Below, in pieces: positions 26,009-37,503 of a DNA stretch of 64,000 nucleotides; the first letter of the stretch is position 1, and the number at the start of each line of letters is the position of its first letter. The notes under the pieces were generated by a model. It ran no database searches. It was not told the DNA's origin and saw only the letters and a list, made by a program, of their open reading frames with translations. This DNA comes from an uncultured Bacteroidales bacterium. GTDB taxonomy: Bacteria > Bacteroidota > Bacteroidia > Bacteroidales > F082. The translations under genes were made by a program, and so were the position numbers. The stretch lies in assembly GCA_900318265.1 (NCBI GenBank), contig ONKA01000007.1:1-64000 (forward strand), written 5' to 3'.

Positions 26009-26701
26009 ATGATTTACACACAAGAAGTGCAACACCAATGTTGCGTGAAGAAAGGCGCCAACCATCCTTGCGCTCCGATTCCGGAGGAAGGCAAGTGGGT
26101 GCGCGTCAAAGATGTGAAAGACATCAGCGGTTTCACTCACGGCATCGGCTGGTGCGCCCCCCAACAGGGTGCCTGCAAGCTGACCCTCAACGTGAAGGAC
26201 GGCATCATCCAAGAGGCCTTGGTGGAGACCATCGGTTGCTCTGGCATGACCCACTCAGCCGCCATGGCTTCTGAGATCTTGCCTGGCAAGACCGTTCTCG
26301 AAGCCCTCAACACCGACCTCGTGTGCGACGCCATCAACACCGCCATGCGCGAGATCTTCCTGCAGATTGTCTACGGTCGCTCCCAGTCGGCCTTCTCCGA
26401 AGGCGGCTTGCTCGTCGGCGCTTCACTCGAAGACCTCGGTAAGGGCCTGCGCAGCCAGATCGGCACGATGTTCGGCACCCTCGAGAAGGGTCCCCGTTAC
26501 CTGGAGATGACCGAAGGCTACTGCACCCGTATCGCCCTCGATGAGAACAGCGAGATTATCGGCTACGAATTCGTCAGCCTCGGCAAGATGATGGACTTCA
26601 TTAAGAAAGGCGACGATGCCAATGAAGCCCTGAAGAAAGCCACCGGCACCTACGGCCGTTTCGCCGATGCAGCCAAATATATTGACCCACGTAAAGAATA
26701 A
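26009..26701 (+). CDS. NifU-like iron-sulfur cluster assembly scaffold
   Basis: 230 aa from ATG 26009, preceded by the promoter; a longer in-frame reading from 25901 would overlap the previous gene. Cysteines sit in HQCCVKKGANHPC, GWCAPQQGAC, TIGCSGMTHSA and EGYCTR. The IGCSGMTHSAAMASE region matches the U-type scaffold fold, in which a conserved cysteine binds the nascent cluster. It is longer than IscU (about 130 aa), as in the anaerobe-type group found next to GGGtGRT genes. It is cytoplasmic and likely supplies clusters or acts with the next gene. Confidence 0.85.
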   Translation: MIYTQEVQHQCCVKKGANHPCAPIPEEGKWVRVKDVKDISGFTHGIGWCAPQQGACKLTLNVKDGIIQEALVETIGCSGMTHSAAMASEILPGKTVLEALNTDLVCDAINTAMREIFLQIVYGRSQSAFSEGGLLVGASLEDLGKGLRSQIGTMFGTLEKGPRYLEMTEGYCTRIALDENSEIIGYEFVSLGKMMDFIKKGDDANEALKKATGTYGRFADAAKYIDPRKE

Positions 26702-26707
26702 GGAGGA
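26702..26707 (+). promoter_or_regulatory. Strong Shine-Dalgarno (GGAGGA) for the GGGtGRT gene
   Basis: GGAGGA directly follows the TAA of the scaffold gene, 8 nt before ATG 26715. Most other starts in the window lack such a sequence. Confidence 0.7.
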
Positions 26708-26714
26708 CTAGACT

Positions 26715-27725
26715 ATGGCAAGAAGAGAAGTGAAATTCGAAAGTCAGGAACGCCGCATGGCCAATGTCCTGAAGGTTTTGAACCAATACGGCATCAAGAG
26801 CATCGAAGAAGCCGACGAGATCTGCGAAGCCAAGGGCATCGACCCCTACAAGATGGCTGAGGAGACCCAGCCCATCTGCTTCGAGAACGTGAAGTGGGCC
26901 TACACCTGCGGTGCCGCCATCGCCATCAAGAAGGGTTGCAAGAACGCTGCTGACGCTGCTGAAGCCATCGGCGAAGGCCTGCAATCATTCTGCATCGATG
27001 GTTCCGTCGCCGACGACCGTAAGGTCGGCATCGGCCACGGCAACCTCGCCGCCCGTTTGCTCCGTGAGGAGACCGAGTGCTTCGCTTTCCTGGCTGGCCA
27101 CGAGAGTTTCGCCGCTGCCGAAGGCGCCATCAAGATCGCAGAGATGGCCAACAAGGTGCGCCAAAAGCCCTTGCGCGTCATCCTCAACGGCCTCGGCAAA
27201 GACGCTGCCAAGATCATCAGCCGCATCAACGGCTTCACCTATTGCCGCACCGAGTTCGATTACTACACCGGCAAGGTGACTGTCGTGGAACGCATCCCCT
27301 ATTCGACGGGTCTACGCTCGAAGGTGAACTGCTACGGTGCCGACGACGTCCGCGAGGGCGTGGCCATCCTGTGGCTGGAGAACGTCGACGTGTCCATCAC
27401 GGGCAACTCGACCAACCCGACCCGCTTCCAGCACCCCGTGGCGGGCACCTATAAGAAAGAACGCCTGTTGGCAGGCAAGCCCTACTTCTCCGTCGCCTCT
27501 GGCGGTGGCACGGGCCGCACCCTGCACCCCGACAACATGGCTGCTGGTCCGGCTAGCTATGGCATGACCGACACCATGGGCCGTATGCACAGCGACGCCC
27601 AGTTTGCAGGTTCCTCATCCGTCCCGGCACACGTGGAGATGATGGGTTACCTCGGCATGGGCAACAACCCGATGGTGGGCGCCACCGTCGCCGTGGCCGT
27701 CGCCGTGGAACAGGCTATGAAATAA
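26715..27725 (+). CDS. GGGtGRT protein
   Basis: 336 aa. The naming motif is SGGGTGRTLHPDNM near residue 258. Other segments: GIKSIEEADEICEAKGIDPY, CFENVKWAYTCGAAIAIKKGC with three cysteines, and FRQ-like FQHPVAG and AHVEMMGYLGMGNNPMVGATVAVAVAVEQ at the end. The family is conserved in strict anaerobes and has no known activity. The pairing with the Fe-S scaffold (13-nt gap, shared promoter) suggests a metal- or redox-linked role; this is inference from context. Confidence 0.9.
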   Translation: MARREVKFESQERRMANVLKVLNQYGIKSIEEADEICEAKGIDPYKMAEETQPICFENVKWAYTCGAAIAIKKGCKNAADAAEAIGEGLQSFCIDGSVADDRKVGIGHGNLAARLLREETECFAFLAGHESFAAAEGAIKIAEMANKVRQKPLRVILNGLGKDAAKIISRINGFTYCRTEFDYYTGKVTVVERIPYSTGLRSKVNCYGADDVREGVAILWLENVDVSITGNSTNPTRFQHPVAGTYKKERLLAGKPYFSVASGGGTGRTLHPDNMAAGPASYGMTDTMGRMHSDAQFAGSSSVPAHVEMMGYLGMGNNPMVGATVAVAVAVEQAMK

Positions 27726-27743
27726 TTCAGCAACCTGAAGACG

Positions 27744-27776
27744 AAAAAAGGTTCCGAAGCATCGGAACCTTTTTTT
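27744..27776. terminator. Bidirectional intrinsic terminator
   Basis: AAAAAAGGTTCCGA-AGCA-TCGGAACCTTTTTT lies between the convergent GGGtGRT and L,D-transpeptidase genes. The flanking A-run and T-run let it work in both directions. Confidence 0.9.
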
Positions 27777-27778
27777 GT

Positions 27779-28399
27779 TTATTCGTCAGCGAGGATGACC
27801 ACTCGCATTCCAACAAAAGCATATTTGGCTTTCAACTCGTTCAAGTCGTCGTTGCGCAATCGGATGCAGCCTTCGCTGCCACGTCCCGGCACCGAACTCT
27901 CGTTGTTGGTGCTGCCATGGATGCCGATGCCCGTATGGCCTGGTGTCTTCAAACGCATGAACCAATCGCCGTAGGCCAATATGTCACCACGACCGTCACC
28001 AAAGTCGTGGGTCCATTTCGAAGCATCCACAATCTCCGTGATGGAAAATGGTTTGGCTGCCGTACATTCCGGTGTCTTCATGTCGCCTGGCTTTTGTTTC
28101 TGGCCTTTGTTTTTGCCCACGCAAACGGGATAATGCACACGCTTGAGCGTATCGCCGTTCACCACCTCGCAGACATACAGTCTATATTCAGGCTTCGAGA
28201 TGACAATGAAGCAGTTTTTCTTGTTGACGACTTCGGAATAAAACGTCGCCGAATCGGCAGGAATAGTTGTAACGGTATCAGTCACCGTTTCAATAGTGTT
28301 TTTATTCTCTTGCTCAGTAACTTGACTCTCTGAAGAGCCACACGACGGCAGGGCAAACAATGCCGCCAACACATACATTAATAACATTGTATTCTTCAT
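27779..28399 (-). CDS. L,D-transpeptidase (YkuD) lipoprotein
   Basis: 206 aa. The lipoprotein signal ends ALFALPSC. The YkuD catalytic signature reads IGIHGSTN ... SEGCIRL, with the catalytic cysteine near residue 178 and the histidine near 161. The domain starts NCFIVISKPEYRLYVCE. Such enzymes form or attach peptidoglycan crosslinks (3-3 bonds or lipoprotein anchoring). It follows the GH97 gene by 25 nt on the same strand. Confidence 0.93.
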   Translation of the reverse strand: MKNTMLLMYVLAALFALPSCGSSESQVTEQENKNTIETVTDTVTTIPADSATFYSEVVNKKNCFIVISKPEYRLYVCEVVNGDTLKRVHYPVCVGKNKGQKQKPGDMKTPECTAAKPFSITEIVDASKWTHDFGDGRGDILAYGDWFMRLKTPGHTGIGIHGSTNNESSVPGRGSEGCIRLRNDDLNELKAKYAFVGMRVVILADE

Positions 28400-28424
28400 C
28401 TTTTGGTTTATTCTAAATTTGTAA

Positions 28425-30725
<2,301 letters not shown>

Positions 30726-30755
30726 TCAGATTAGGGTTTGTCGTAATAGAAAGCA

Positions 30756-30784
30756 CAAAAATAAGAAAAAGATTCGTAATTTTG
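30756..30784. promoter_or_regulatory. Overlapping divergent promoters for GH97 and rlmN
   Basis: TATTTTTG on the minus strand (30763-30756, for GH97) and TAATTTTG on the plus strand (30777-30784, for rlmN) are only 13 nt apart, so RNA polymerase should not occupy both at once. Confidence 0.6.
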
Positions 30785-30810
30785 CCACGTCATCACGAGA
30801 AACGAAGCAA

Positions 30811-31830
30811 ATGGAAGAAAAACAGATACTCTTAGGCATGACCCCTGTCGAGATTCAGGAGGTCGTCGAGCAGCTGGGGCTGCCGAAGTTCACGGGCAAG
30901 CAATTGGTGGACTGGATCTACATGAAACGTTGCGCCACGTTTGAGGATATGACCAACCTCAGCAAGAGCACAAGGGCATTATTGGCCGAACACTATGAAA
31001 CCGGACTGAAAGCTCCCGTCAAGGAACAGGTCTCGACCGACGGCACGAAGAAATACCTCTTCCCTGCTGGCAATCATTTCATCGAAGCTGCCTACATCCC
31101 CGACCGCGATCGCGCCACACTCTGCGTCTCCACACAGGTGGGCTGCCAGATGGACTGCCTCTTCTGCGCCACGGGCAAACAAGGTTTCCAGAAAAACCTC
31201 TCCGTGGCCGAGATCATGAACCAAATCCTCAGCCTGCCCGAGTTCGACACGCTGAGCAACATCGTCTTCATGGGTATGGGCGAGCCTTTGGCCAACTACG
31301 ACAACTTGATGCGCTCGCTCGACATCCTCACGCAGGAATGGGCCCTCGGCTGGAGCCCCACCCGCATCACCGTGTCGACTAGTGGCCTGATTCCCAATCT
31401 GAAACGTTTCCTCGAAGAGTCGAAGTGCAACCTCGCCATCAGCATGCATAGCCCCTTCCACGACGAGCGCCTCAAACTGATGCCCGTCGAAAAAAGCTAT
31501 CCCATCAAGGAGGTGATCCATACCGTAAAGCAACACGACTGGCATGGACAACGTCGTCTCTCGTTCGAGTACATCATCTTTAAGGACCTCAACCACAGCA
31601 AGGACCACGTCAAGGAAATCGCACGTTTGTTGGGAAGCACGCGTTGCCGCTTTAATTTAATAAGGTATCACGCTGTGCCAGGCATCCCGCTAAAGAGTCC
31701 CGATGCCGCCACGATGACATGGTTCCGCGATGCCTTGAATGACAAGGGCATCATCGCCACCATACGTGCCTCACGCGGGCAAGACATCGATGCCGCGTGT
31801 GGGCTGTTGTCTACCAAAAACTTACTCTGA
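30811..31830 (+). CDS. rlmN: 23S rRNA A2503 methyltransferase / tRNA A37 methyltransferase
   Basis: 339 aa from ATG 30811, which follows the promoter; an in-frame ATG at 30721 is upstream of it. A radical-SAM enzyme making C2-methyladenosine in 23S rRNA and some tRNAs. The cluster-binding CxxxCxxC is GCQMDCLFCATG (cysteines 112, 116, 119), and the C-terminal catalytic cysteine is in DIDAACGLL (about 330). The last 9 nt overlap the convergent lipoprotein gene. Confidence 0.96.
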   Translation: MEEKQILLGMTPVEIQEVVEQLGLPKFTGKQLVDWIYMKRCATFEDMTNLSKSTRALLAEHYETGLKAPVKEQVSTDGTKKYLFPAGNHFIEAAYIPDRDRATLCVSTQVGCQMDCLFCATGKQGFQKNLSVAEIMNQILSLPEFDTLSNIVFMGMGEPLANYDNLMRSLDILTQEWALGWSPTRITVSTSGLIPNLKRFLEESKCNLAISMHSPFHDERLKLMPVEKSYPIKEVIHTVKQHDWHGQRRLSFEYIIFKDLNHSKDHVKEIARLLGSTRCRFNLIRYHAVPGIPLKSPDAATMTWFRDALNDKGIIATIRASRGQDIDAACGLLSTKNLL

Positions 31831-33000
31831 CTTTGTTTCAGGCCTCAAAGCCACAATCAGCGAAGAGCCCTTATAGTTGTAACCGAAGCGGAAGCCCAAG
31901 GGACGGATGTCCTTACGGGTGGTGTAGGCATCGTTCAACGCCTTCTGGTACACACTGCTCGAGAACAAATCAATAGGATGGGTGTAGGTGCCATACAAAA
32001 TGGTCTGCCATCCCCTATCAACATAGGTCCTGTAGGTAATGCCTGTGTCATCTTGGACAACGGCAAACGAATGTTTGAGGATATCCTCTCTGATTTGTGA
32101 GAATGTACCATAGTGCAGGCAATAAGAGCACGACTTGACGAAGGAGACCGTTGAATCCGGATTGATCTTGTCGATCATCGCCTGAACATTCGGGTCAAAC
32201 TCTTTGTCCAACAGATTGGTGCAGAGATAATACAAGGTCTTCTCCTTGTTCTCCTCGGGATGGAAGAAGCGGATGGCCACAAAGGGACTGCGTTTTTCGG
32301 TCGCAACCCATTCGCCCTCTTTGTTAAGGGTTTGGAAGTCTATGGAGATAATCTCATAGCCCATCCTTGCCATAAGCACCATGAAAATCGGAACGGTGCC
32401 GTCAATCTCGCTATTGTGAAGGTCCGAACTCATGTAACTCGTGATAAAATAGCTGCGACGCAACAAGTCGAGAAGGGCCTTTTGATACTTTTCGTAGGTT
32501 TTTTTGCCAAACTCCTTGGCCGTAATCGGCGAACCTGCACGCTCCAAGCCCATCATGTAATAGGTCTCAGCCTTGGGGAAAAACGTCGCCATAAACGGAA
32601 AATCGGGACCGCTGAAGGAATAGAAGACGTTTTTGGCACGTGCGGTGATATCACCCAAATCGTTTGTACGGATGGCTTCCACCTTGTTAAGCGTCTCCTG
32701 GCTGTTGGCCCACATACGATTCAATTCAGCTGAATGGTTCTTCCACTCTTCTGTCTGAGTCATGGCATACAGCGTGTCGCCTTCCTGCAAAGGAATTCCA
32801 GCCAAAATGCGTGCCAAGGAATTGAGAAGAGGATCACCCACAAGTTTGACGACTTCTTTCTCAACAGGCATGGTATCGACGACGGTGATGGTATCGGTTT
32901 GCGGGTTTTGGGAAGCACCGCGAGAATTGAAGCCGTCGCATCCAGCCAACACGAACGACAAAGCAGCGATAACCACTATGCGAAAAGTAACATTTCTCAT
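31822..33000 (-). CDS. Hypothetical lipoprotein
   Basis: 392 aa, lipobox in FVLAGC. The mature part is mainly helical in its first half, with a segment CTNLLDKEFDPNVQAMIDKI and several cysteines. I do not recognise the family. Its ATG overlaps the stop of the APC permease gene (4 nt), so the two are probably translated together; a role linked to transport is conceivable but unproven. Confidence 0.7.
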   Translation of the reverse strand: MRNVTFRIVVIAALSFVLAGCDGFNSRGASQNPQTDTITVVDTMPVEKEVVKLVGDPLLNSLARILAGIPLQEGDTLYAMTQTEEWKNHSAELNRMWANSQETLNKVEAIRTNDLGDITARAKNVFYSFSGPDFPFMATFFPKAETYYMMGLERAGSPITAKEFGKKTYEKYQKALLDLLRRSYFITSYMSSDLHNSEIDGTVPIFMVLMARMGYEIISIDFQTLNKEGEWVATEKRSPFVAIRFFHPEENKEKTLYYLCTNLLDKEFDPNVQAMIDKINPDSTVSFVKSCSYCLHYGTFSQIREDILKHSFAVVQDDTGITYRTYVDRGWQTILYGTYTHPIDLFSSSVYQKALNDAYTTRKDIRPLGFRFGYNYKGSSLIVALRPETKSE

Positions 33001-34343
33001 TGCATTTGTTTTTTAGTAATTATTCTATTGATGAAATAAACGATGATTCCGGAAACAAGGGTAAAGGCGCTCATGAGGGTCATCCACATCACGGGTTGCT
33101 CACCGTTGGCAAACTTGATATAGTCCTCATACACCAGATAAACGATACTCCAAAGGATGAGCAAACAGAAAATGATGGGCGTCACGGGATAACCCAAGGT
33201 CTTGTATTTGCGCTCAATGTTGGGGAACTTGCGGCGATGCCTGAAGATGCCCAACACAGTGAGTAACGAGCACATCGACAGCAGGATGCCCGTATACTTG
33301 GTGATCATCTCAAACGAATTGGTGATGATGAGCAGAAAACTGATGACATATTGGAAGAGGATGGCTGCCATGGGCACGCCCCTCTTATTCTTGTACGACA
33401 AAAAGCGAAGGATCCTGTGGTCCTCACCCATCACCTGTGCGACGCGCGGCCCCATGAAGACCATGGCGCTGATGCTCGAAAGCAACAGGAGCGAAATGAT
33501 CAGACCCATCATATTACCGATGTTGTTGCCAAAGATGTTATGGGCACTGATAAGTCCCACCTCGATTTGTCCTTCCAAATCGGCCATGGGGGTGGAACGC
33601 AGGAAGACATAGTTCAACAACAAGTAGAGCAACGTCACGATGAGGGTGGAAAGGATGAGCGACAATGGCAGGTTCTTCCTTGGGTTTTCAATCTCACTCG
33701 CCATATAGGTCGAAGCATTCCAACCCGAATAGGCGTAATACACCCAAATTAAGGAGATGGCGAAACCTGGATTGAAGATGTCTTTGGATTCGAGATGCTG
33801 GGTGCTATAGTCTTGGACGTTTTCGGGAAGGATGAACCCGCAGACGATGAAAATGACTATCATGATGATCTTCAACACCGTGAAGATATTCTGGAACGAT
33901 CCGCTGAACTTCAAATCACGGGTGTGCATCAAAGTGATTAAGGTAAGGACGCCCAAAGCAATCCACTTGGGATCCAAGACGGGAAAGATGCGACAAACGT
34001 ACGACGACAAAGCCATGCAAGTGAGTGCCACAGGAGCCGCAAAGCCCACAATCAACGAAATCCAACCCGAAACAAAACCTACCGAAGGATGATATATCTC
34101 GCCGAGATAATGGTACTCGCCGCCCGAACGGGGCATGGCCGAGCCCAATTCCGCGTATGTGAGCGCACCACAAAGTGCCACCACGCCGCCAAACAGCCAA
34201 AGCATCATGACGGCGCCCAACTGATGCGTTCCCAGCAGCTGAAAACCAAGCGAGGTGAACACGCCCGTGCCTATCATGTTAGCAATGACGAAGGCAGAGG
34301 CCGTCCACATTCCGATTTTTCTAGTCTTCTTTTCTTCCACCAT
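32997..34343 (-). CDS. APC-family amino acid permease
   Basis: 448 aa with about 12 hydrophobic segments, beginning IGMWTASAFVIANMIGTGVF, the consensus first helix (GxG motif) of amino acid/polyamine/organocation transporters. YAELGSAMPRSGGEYHYLGE marks helix 3 as in LAT-type antiporters. It should carry amino acids across the inner membrane; the exact substrate cannot be read. It has its own promoter at 34373-34380. Confidence 0.92.
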   Translation of the reverse strand: MVEEKKTRKIGMWTASAFVIANMIGTGVFTSLGFQLLGTHQLGAVMMLWLFGGVVALCGALTYAELGSAMPRSGGEYHYLGEIYHPSVGFVSGWISLIVGFAAPVALTCMALSSYVCRIFPVLDPKWIALGVLTLITLMHTRDLKFSGSFQNIFTVLKIIMIVIFIVCGFILPENVQDYSTQHLESKDIFNPGFAISLIWVYYAYSGWNASTYMASEIENPRKNLPLSLILSTLIVTLLYLLLNYVFLRSTPMADLEGQIEVGLISAHNIFGNNIGNMMGLIISLLLLSSISAMVFMGPRVAQVMGEDHRILRFLSYKNKRGVPMAAILFQYVISFLLIITNSFEMITKYTGILLSMCSLLTVLGIFRHRRKFPNIERKYKTLGYPVTPIIFCLLILWSIVYLVYEDYIKFANGEQPVMWMTLMSAFTLVSGIIVYFINRIITKKQMQ

Positions 34344-34372
34344 CAGGAGCGTTTCTTCGTTAAAAAAGCGCG

Positions 34373-34380
34373 CAAAAATA
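34373..34380 (-). promoter_or_regulatory. -7 box (TATTTTTG) for the permease operon
   Basis: A TAnnTTTG match on the minus strand about 30 nt before ATG 34343. Confidence 0.6.
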
Positions 34381-34408
34381 CACTATTTTCCCATTACTCA
34401 CAAAAAAA

Positions 34409-36016
34409 CTACATTCTGAACACACCAAACTGTTGTGGCGGGAAGGGTTGGTTCAAGGATGCGGCGATGCCTAAGGCCAATATTTTTCTTGTATCCATGG
34501 GGTCGATGATGCCATCGTCCCAAAGACGGGCAGTGCTGTAAAATGCAGATCCTTCATAGTCGTATTTGGCCAAAATGTCATTTTTCAACTGGGCGATTTC
34601 GTCGGTCGGCACCTCCAAACCCTTGTACTTGTATTGGTCTTCCTTCACCGTAGCCAACACACTGGCTGCCTGCTCGCCACCCATGACGGAAATCTTGGCG
34701 TTGGGCCACATGAACAACAAGCGAGGACTATAAGCTCTGCCAGCCATGCCATAGTTGCCTGCACCAAACGAGCCCCCGAAGATGACTGTGAACTTGGGCA
34801 CGTTGGCATTGGAGACGGCATGCACCATCTTGGCGCCGTCCTTGGCAATGCCGCCCTGTTCGTACTGCTTACCCACCATGAAACCCGTGATGTTCTGCAA
34901 AAACACTAATGGGATGTTGCGTTGGCAACACAACTCGATGAAGTGCGTGGCTTTCAGTGCTGACTCTGAAAACAATACACCAAAATTAGCGATAATGCCT
35001 ACAGGGAAACCCATGAGGTGGGCAAAGCCACAGACGATAGTGGTGGCATAGCGCGACTTGAACTCTTGGAAGCGGCTGCCGTCGACGATACGGGCGATGA
35101 TCTCCCTAGGGTCGACAAGTTTGTGGAAGTCGATGGGCGCGAGGCCATAGAGGTCGTGTGGGTCGTATAAAGGAGCCTCCACGGGCAGCATGTCCAGCTT
35201 CTGACGGTGACTCTTTTCCAAGGTCTTGAAGATGTTGCGACAGATCTGCAAGGCGTGTTGGTCGTTCTCAGCCAAGTGGTCGGCAACGCCCGACACAGAA
35301 GTGTGCATCTCACCACCGCCTAGTTCCTCCGCTGTGACCACCTCGCCAGTGGCAGCCTTCACCAACGGAGGACCGCCGAGATAGATGGTGCCTTGGTTGC
35401 GCACGATGATGGTCTCGTCGCTCATGGCAGGCACGTAAGCACCACCAGCGGTACACATGCCCATCACGATGGCAATCTGCGGGATACCCATGGCCGACAT
35501 ACGCGCCTGGTTGTAGAAGAAACGCCCGAAATGGTCGCGGTCGGGGAAGACCGTGTCCTGCTCAGGCAGGAAGGCGCCGCCGCTGTCGACCATATAGACA
35601 CAGGGCAGATGGTTCTCCATGGCAATCTCTTGGGCGCGAAGATGTTTCTTCACCGTGTACTGCATGTAGGTGCCACCTTTCACCGTGGCATCGTTGGCCA
35701 CGATGACAGCTTCTCTACCTTGAATCACGCCGATGCCGGTGATGATGCCTGCCGAGGGAAAGTCGTTGTTGTAGGTGCCGTATGCCGCCATTGGCGAGAG
35801 TTCCAAGAAAGGCGTGTTGGGGTCGATGAGCAGGTCTATGCGCTCACGAGCGAGGAGCTTGTGGCGTTTCTTGTGCTTGGCCACGGCCGCCTCGCCACCA
35901 CCCTGCATGGAGGCCGACATCGCCTCGCGGTATTGCGCCATCAAGGCAAGGAAGTTCTTCTCGTTCTGCTTGAACTCCTCGGAGTCGGTGCGTATGTTGG
36001 ATTTCAGTACTTGCAT
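34409..36016 (-). CDS. Acyl-CoA carboxylase carboxyltransferase (beta) subunit, MccB-like
   Basis: 535 aa from ATG 36016, just after the promoter at 36036-36043; the longer reading from 36148 overlaps ftsX upstream sequence. The two carboxyltransferase halves are visible: [53 protein letters not shown], and [20 protein letters not shown] near the C terminus. The length and these motifs fit methylcrotonyl-CoA carboxylase beta better than propionyl-CoA carboxylase. No biotin-carrying alpha subunit is in the window. Cytoplasmic; leucine or isoprenoid breakdown is the likely pathway. Confidence 0.88.
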   Translation of the reverse strand: MQVLKSNIRTDSEEFKQNEKNFLALMAQYREAMSASMQGGGEAAVAKHKKRHKLLARERIDLLIDPNTPFLELSPMAAYGTYNNDFPSAGIITGIGVIQGREAVIVANDATVKGGTYMQYTVKKHLRAQEIAMENHLPCVYMVDSGGAFLPEQDTVFPDRDHFGRFFYNQARMSAMGIPQIAIVMGMCTAGGAYVPAMSDETIIVRNQGTIYLGGPPLVKAATGEVVTAEELGGGEMHTSVSGVADHLAENDQHALQICRNIFKTLEKSHRQKLDMLPVEAPLYDPHDLYGLAPIDFHKLVDPREIIARIVDGSRFQEFKSRYATTIVCGFAHLMGFPVGIIANFGVLFSESALKATHFIELCCQRNIPLVFLQNITGFMVGKQYEQGGIAKDGAKMVHAVSNANVPKFTVIFGGSFGAGNYGMAGRAYSPRLLFMWPNAKISVMGGEQAASVLATVKEDQYKYKGLEVPTDEIAQLKNDILAKYDYEGSAFYSTARLWDDGIIDPMDTRKILALGIAASLNQPFPPQQFGVFRM

Positions 36017-36035
36017 AAGAGTGAGTTTGAAACGA

Positions 36036-36043
36036 CAAAAATA
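36036..36043 (-). promoter_or_regulatory. -7 box (TATTTTTG) for the carboxylase gene
   Basis: A TAnnTTTG match on the minus strand; leader about 13 nt to ATG 36016. Confidence 0.6.
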
Positions 36044-36097
36044 GGGAATTTTTATTACGACGAAATCAAAATTTTCTGGTACAGCGCATAAAATGTT

Positions 36098-36105
36098 TAT
36101 CTTTG
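36098..36105 (+). promoter_or_regulatory. -7 box (TATCTTTG) for ftsX
   Basis: A TAnnTTTG match 14 nt before ATG 36120, divergent from the carboxylase promoter. Confidence 0.6.
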
Positions 36106-36119
36106 CCGTTTCATTCATA

Positions 36120-37004
36120 ATGAACATGTCCGAAAAGAGTTCAAGCAAACGCCGTGTGGCAGGATCTTATTTCATGTCGCTGATGAGTATCGCGCTGGTA
36201 CTCTTCCTCCTTGGCGTGTTTGCCCTGCTCATGCTACATGCGCAGAAACTCTCCAACCATCTCAAGGAAAACATCGGCTTCGAAGTGGTGATGAACAGCA
36301 ATGCCAACGAAGACAACATCCTCAAGCTGCAAAAAGAACTCGATGCCATGCCCGCCGTGAAGTCGACGACCTACATCACCAAGGACGAAGCCATCCGCCG
36401 CCTGAGCGAGGACCTCGGCGAGGACTTCCTGCAATGGCTTGGCAACGAGGACAACCCTTTGCTTCCCTCCATCGACGTGCGTTTCAAGGCAGACTACGCC
36501 AACAATGACAGCCTCAAACTCATCCAAGCCCAGCTACTGAAAAACAAAGACATCAAGGAAATCTACTACCATAAGTCGTTGGTCAACCTTATCAACCAGA
36601 ACATGAACCGTATTGGTCTCGGACTGATGATTGCCAGCTTGGTGCTGCTCATCATCGCCATCACACTGATACGCAACACCATACGACTCAGCATCTACTC
36701 CAAGCGTTTCCTCGTGCGCAGTATGCAACTCGTAGGCGCCACGCCGGCCTATATCCGCCGACCTTTTATCAGGAGCGGCATCACGCAGGGCTTCTTCGGG
36801 GCTTTGATTGCCGATGCTTTCTTGGCCTTGCTGCTTTACGGCCTCTACCAACGCTTGCCCGAATTGACTCTAGTACAAGACTATACCATCATTATATGCA
36901 TCTTTGGTGGCATCATCGTCCTTGGCATCCTGCTTGGTGGACTCTCCACCCGCTTCGCCCTACGCAAATACCTCAACGCCGATGTCGACAAACTATACGC
37001 ATAA
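36120..37004 (+). CDS. ftsX: Cell division ABC-type permease FtsX
   Basis: 294 aa from ATG 36120 (ATG 36126 also possible). FtsX with FtsE controls peptidoglycan hydrolases at the septum. It has the family layout: one membrane helix ([13 protein letters not shown]), a periplasmic domain of about 110 aa, and three C-terminal helices with the FtsX signature ([31 protein letters not shown]). No ftsE is adjacent. Followed by DUF3098, uppP and truB on the same strand, a common order in Bacteroidota. Confidence 0.93.
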   Translation: MNMSEKSSSKRRVAGSYFMSLMSIALVLFLLGVFALLMLHAQKLSNHLKENIGFEVVMNSNANEDNILKLQKELDAMPAVKSTTYITKDEAIRRLSEDLGEDFLQWLGNEDNPLLPSIDVRFKADYANNDSLKLIQAQLLKNKDIKEIYYHKSLVNLINQNMNRIGLGLMIASLVLLIIAITLIRNTIRLSIYSKRFLVRSMQLVGATPAYIRRPFIRSGITQGFFGALIADAFLALLLYGLYQRLPELTLVQDYTIIICIFGGIIVLGILLGGLSTRFALRKYLNADVDKLYA

Positions 37005-37024
37005 AACCAAGGGCTCCTGAGCCT

Positions 37025-37053
37025 GAATTTTGAATATTAAATCTTGAATATTA
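37025..37053 (+). repeat. AT-rich leader repeat before the DUF3098 gene
   Basis: TTTTGAATATTAAATC followed by TTGAATATTAAATC, ending 13 nt before ATG 37066. Similar to repeats upstream of aspS and glyS. Confidence 0.5.
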
Positions 37054-37065
37054 AATCAACACAAT

Positions 37066-37341
37066 ATGGCAAAAGACATAAAAAAACCACAAGCAAAAAC
37101 CACCGATGCGGCTGACAACCAAAAGGTCATGCCCTTCGGCAGAATGAACTACATCCTCGTCATCGTCGGCATCGCACTCATTGCCCTGGGATTCATCCTC
37201 ATGATTGGCGGCGGCTCGTCGAATCCCGACGTGTTCAACGAGGAAATGTTTAATTTCAGACGACTCACCTTGGCGCCCATATTGGTATTGGCAGGCTTTG
37301 TCGTGGAAATCGTTGCAATCTTTTGGAAAGGGAAAAAATAA
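37066..37341 (+). CDS. DUF3098 small membrane protein
   Basis: 91 aa with two membrane helices (MNYILVIVGIALIALGFILM and LAPILVLAGFVVEIVAIFW) joined by a short loop with GGGSSNPDVFNEEMF, the family hallmark. DUF3098 is widely linked to ftsX and uppP in Bacteroidota; the function is not known. Confidence 0.92.
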   Translation: MAKDIKKPQAKTTDAADNQKVMPFGRMNYILVIVGIALIALGFILMIGGGSSNPDVFNEEMFNFRRLTLAPILVLAGFVVEIVAIFWKGKK

Positions 37342-37350
37342 AAAAGAATA

Positions 37351-37497
37351 ATCACAAAACCTGCAAAATCACAAAACCTAATTTGGATTGTTTAGGAAAG
37401 CGGCCAACTGGCACGCTTTCCTGCGGCAACCCGGTTGGGTGCCGCGGACACAAAATAATGATGTTTTGAAGGTTTTGGGAGTTTTGTGACAAAACAA
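37351..37497 (+). promoter_or_regulatory. Structured noncoding region upstream of uppP
   Basis: Two strong adjacent hairpins: GGAAAGCG-GCC-AACT-GGC-A-CGCTTTCC (37395-37421, 11 bp with one bulged A) and GCGGCA-A-CCC-GGTT-GGG-TGCCGC (37423-37445, 9 bp with one bulged A). They are flanked by an imperfect inverted repeat: ATCACAAAACCT occurs twice on the left, and AGGTTTTGGGAGTTTTGTGA lies on the right. It could be a leader RNA, an sRNA or a transcript-end structure. No T-run terminator is present. Confidence 0.5.
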
Positions 37498-37503
37498 ATC
37501 ATT

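Noticed and set aside
37393-37445. Known riboswitch or tRNA-like structure upstream of uppP
   Set aside because: The two hairpins do not show the cloverleaf, anticodon or any conserved riboswitch core I know; kept as an unexplained structure only.
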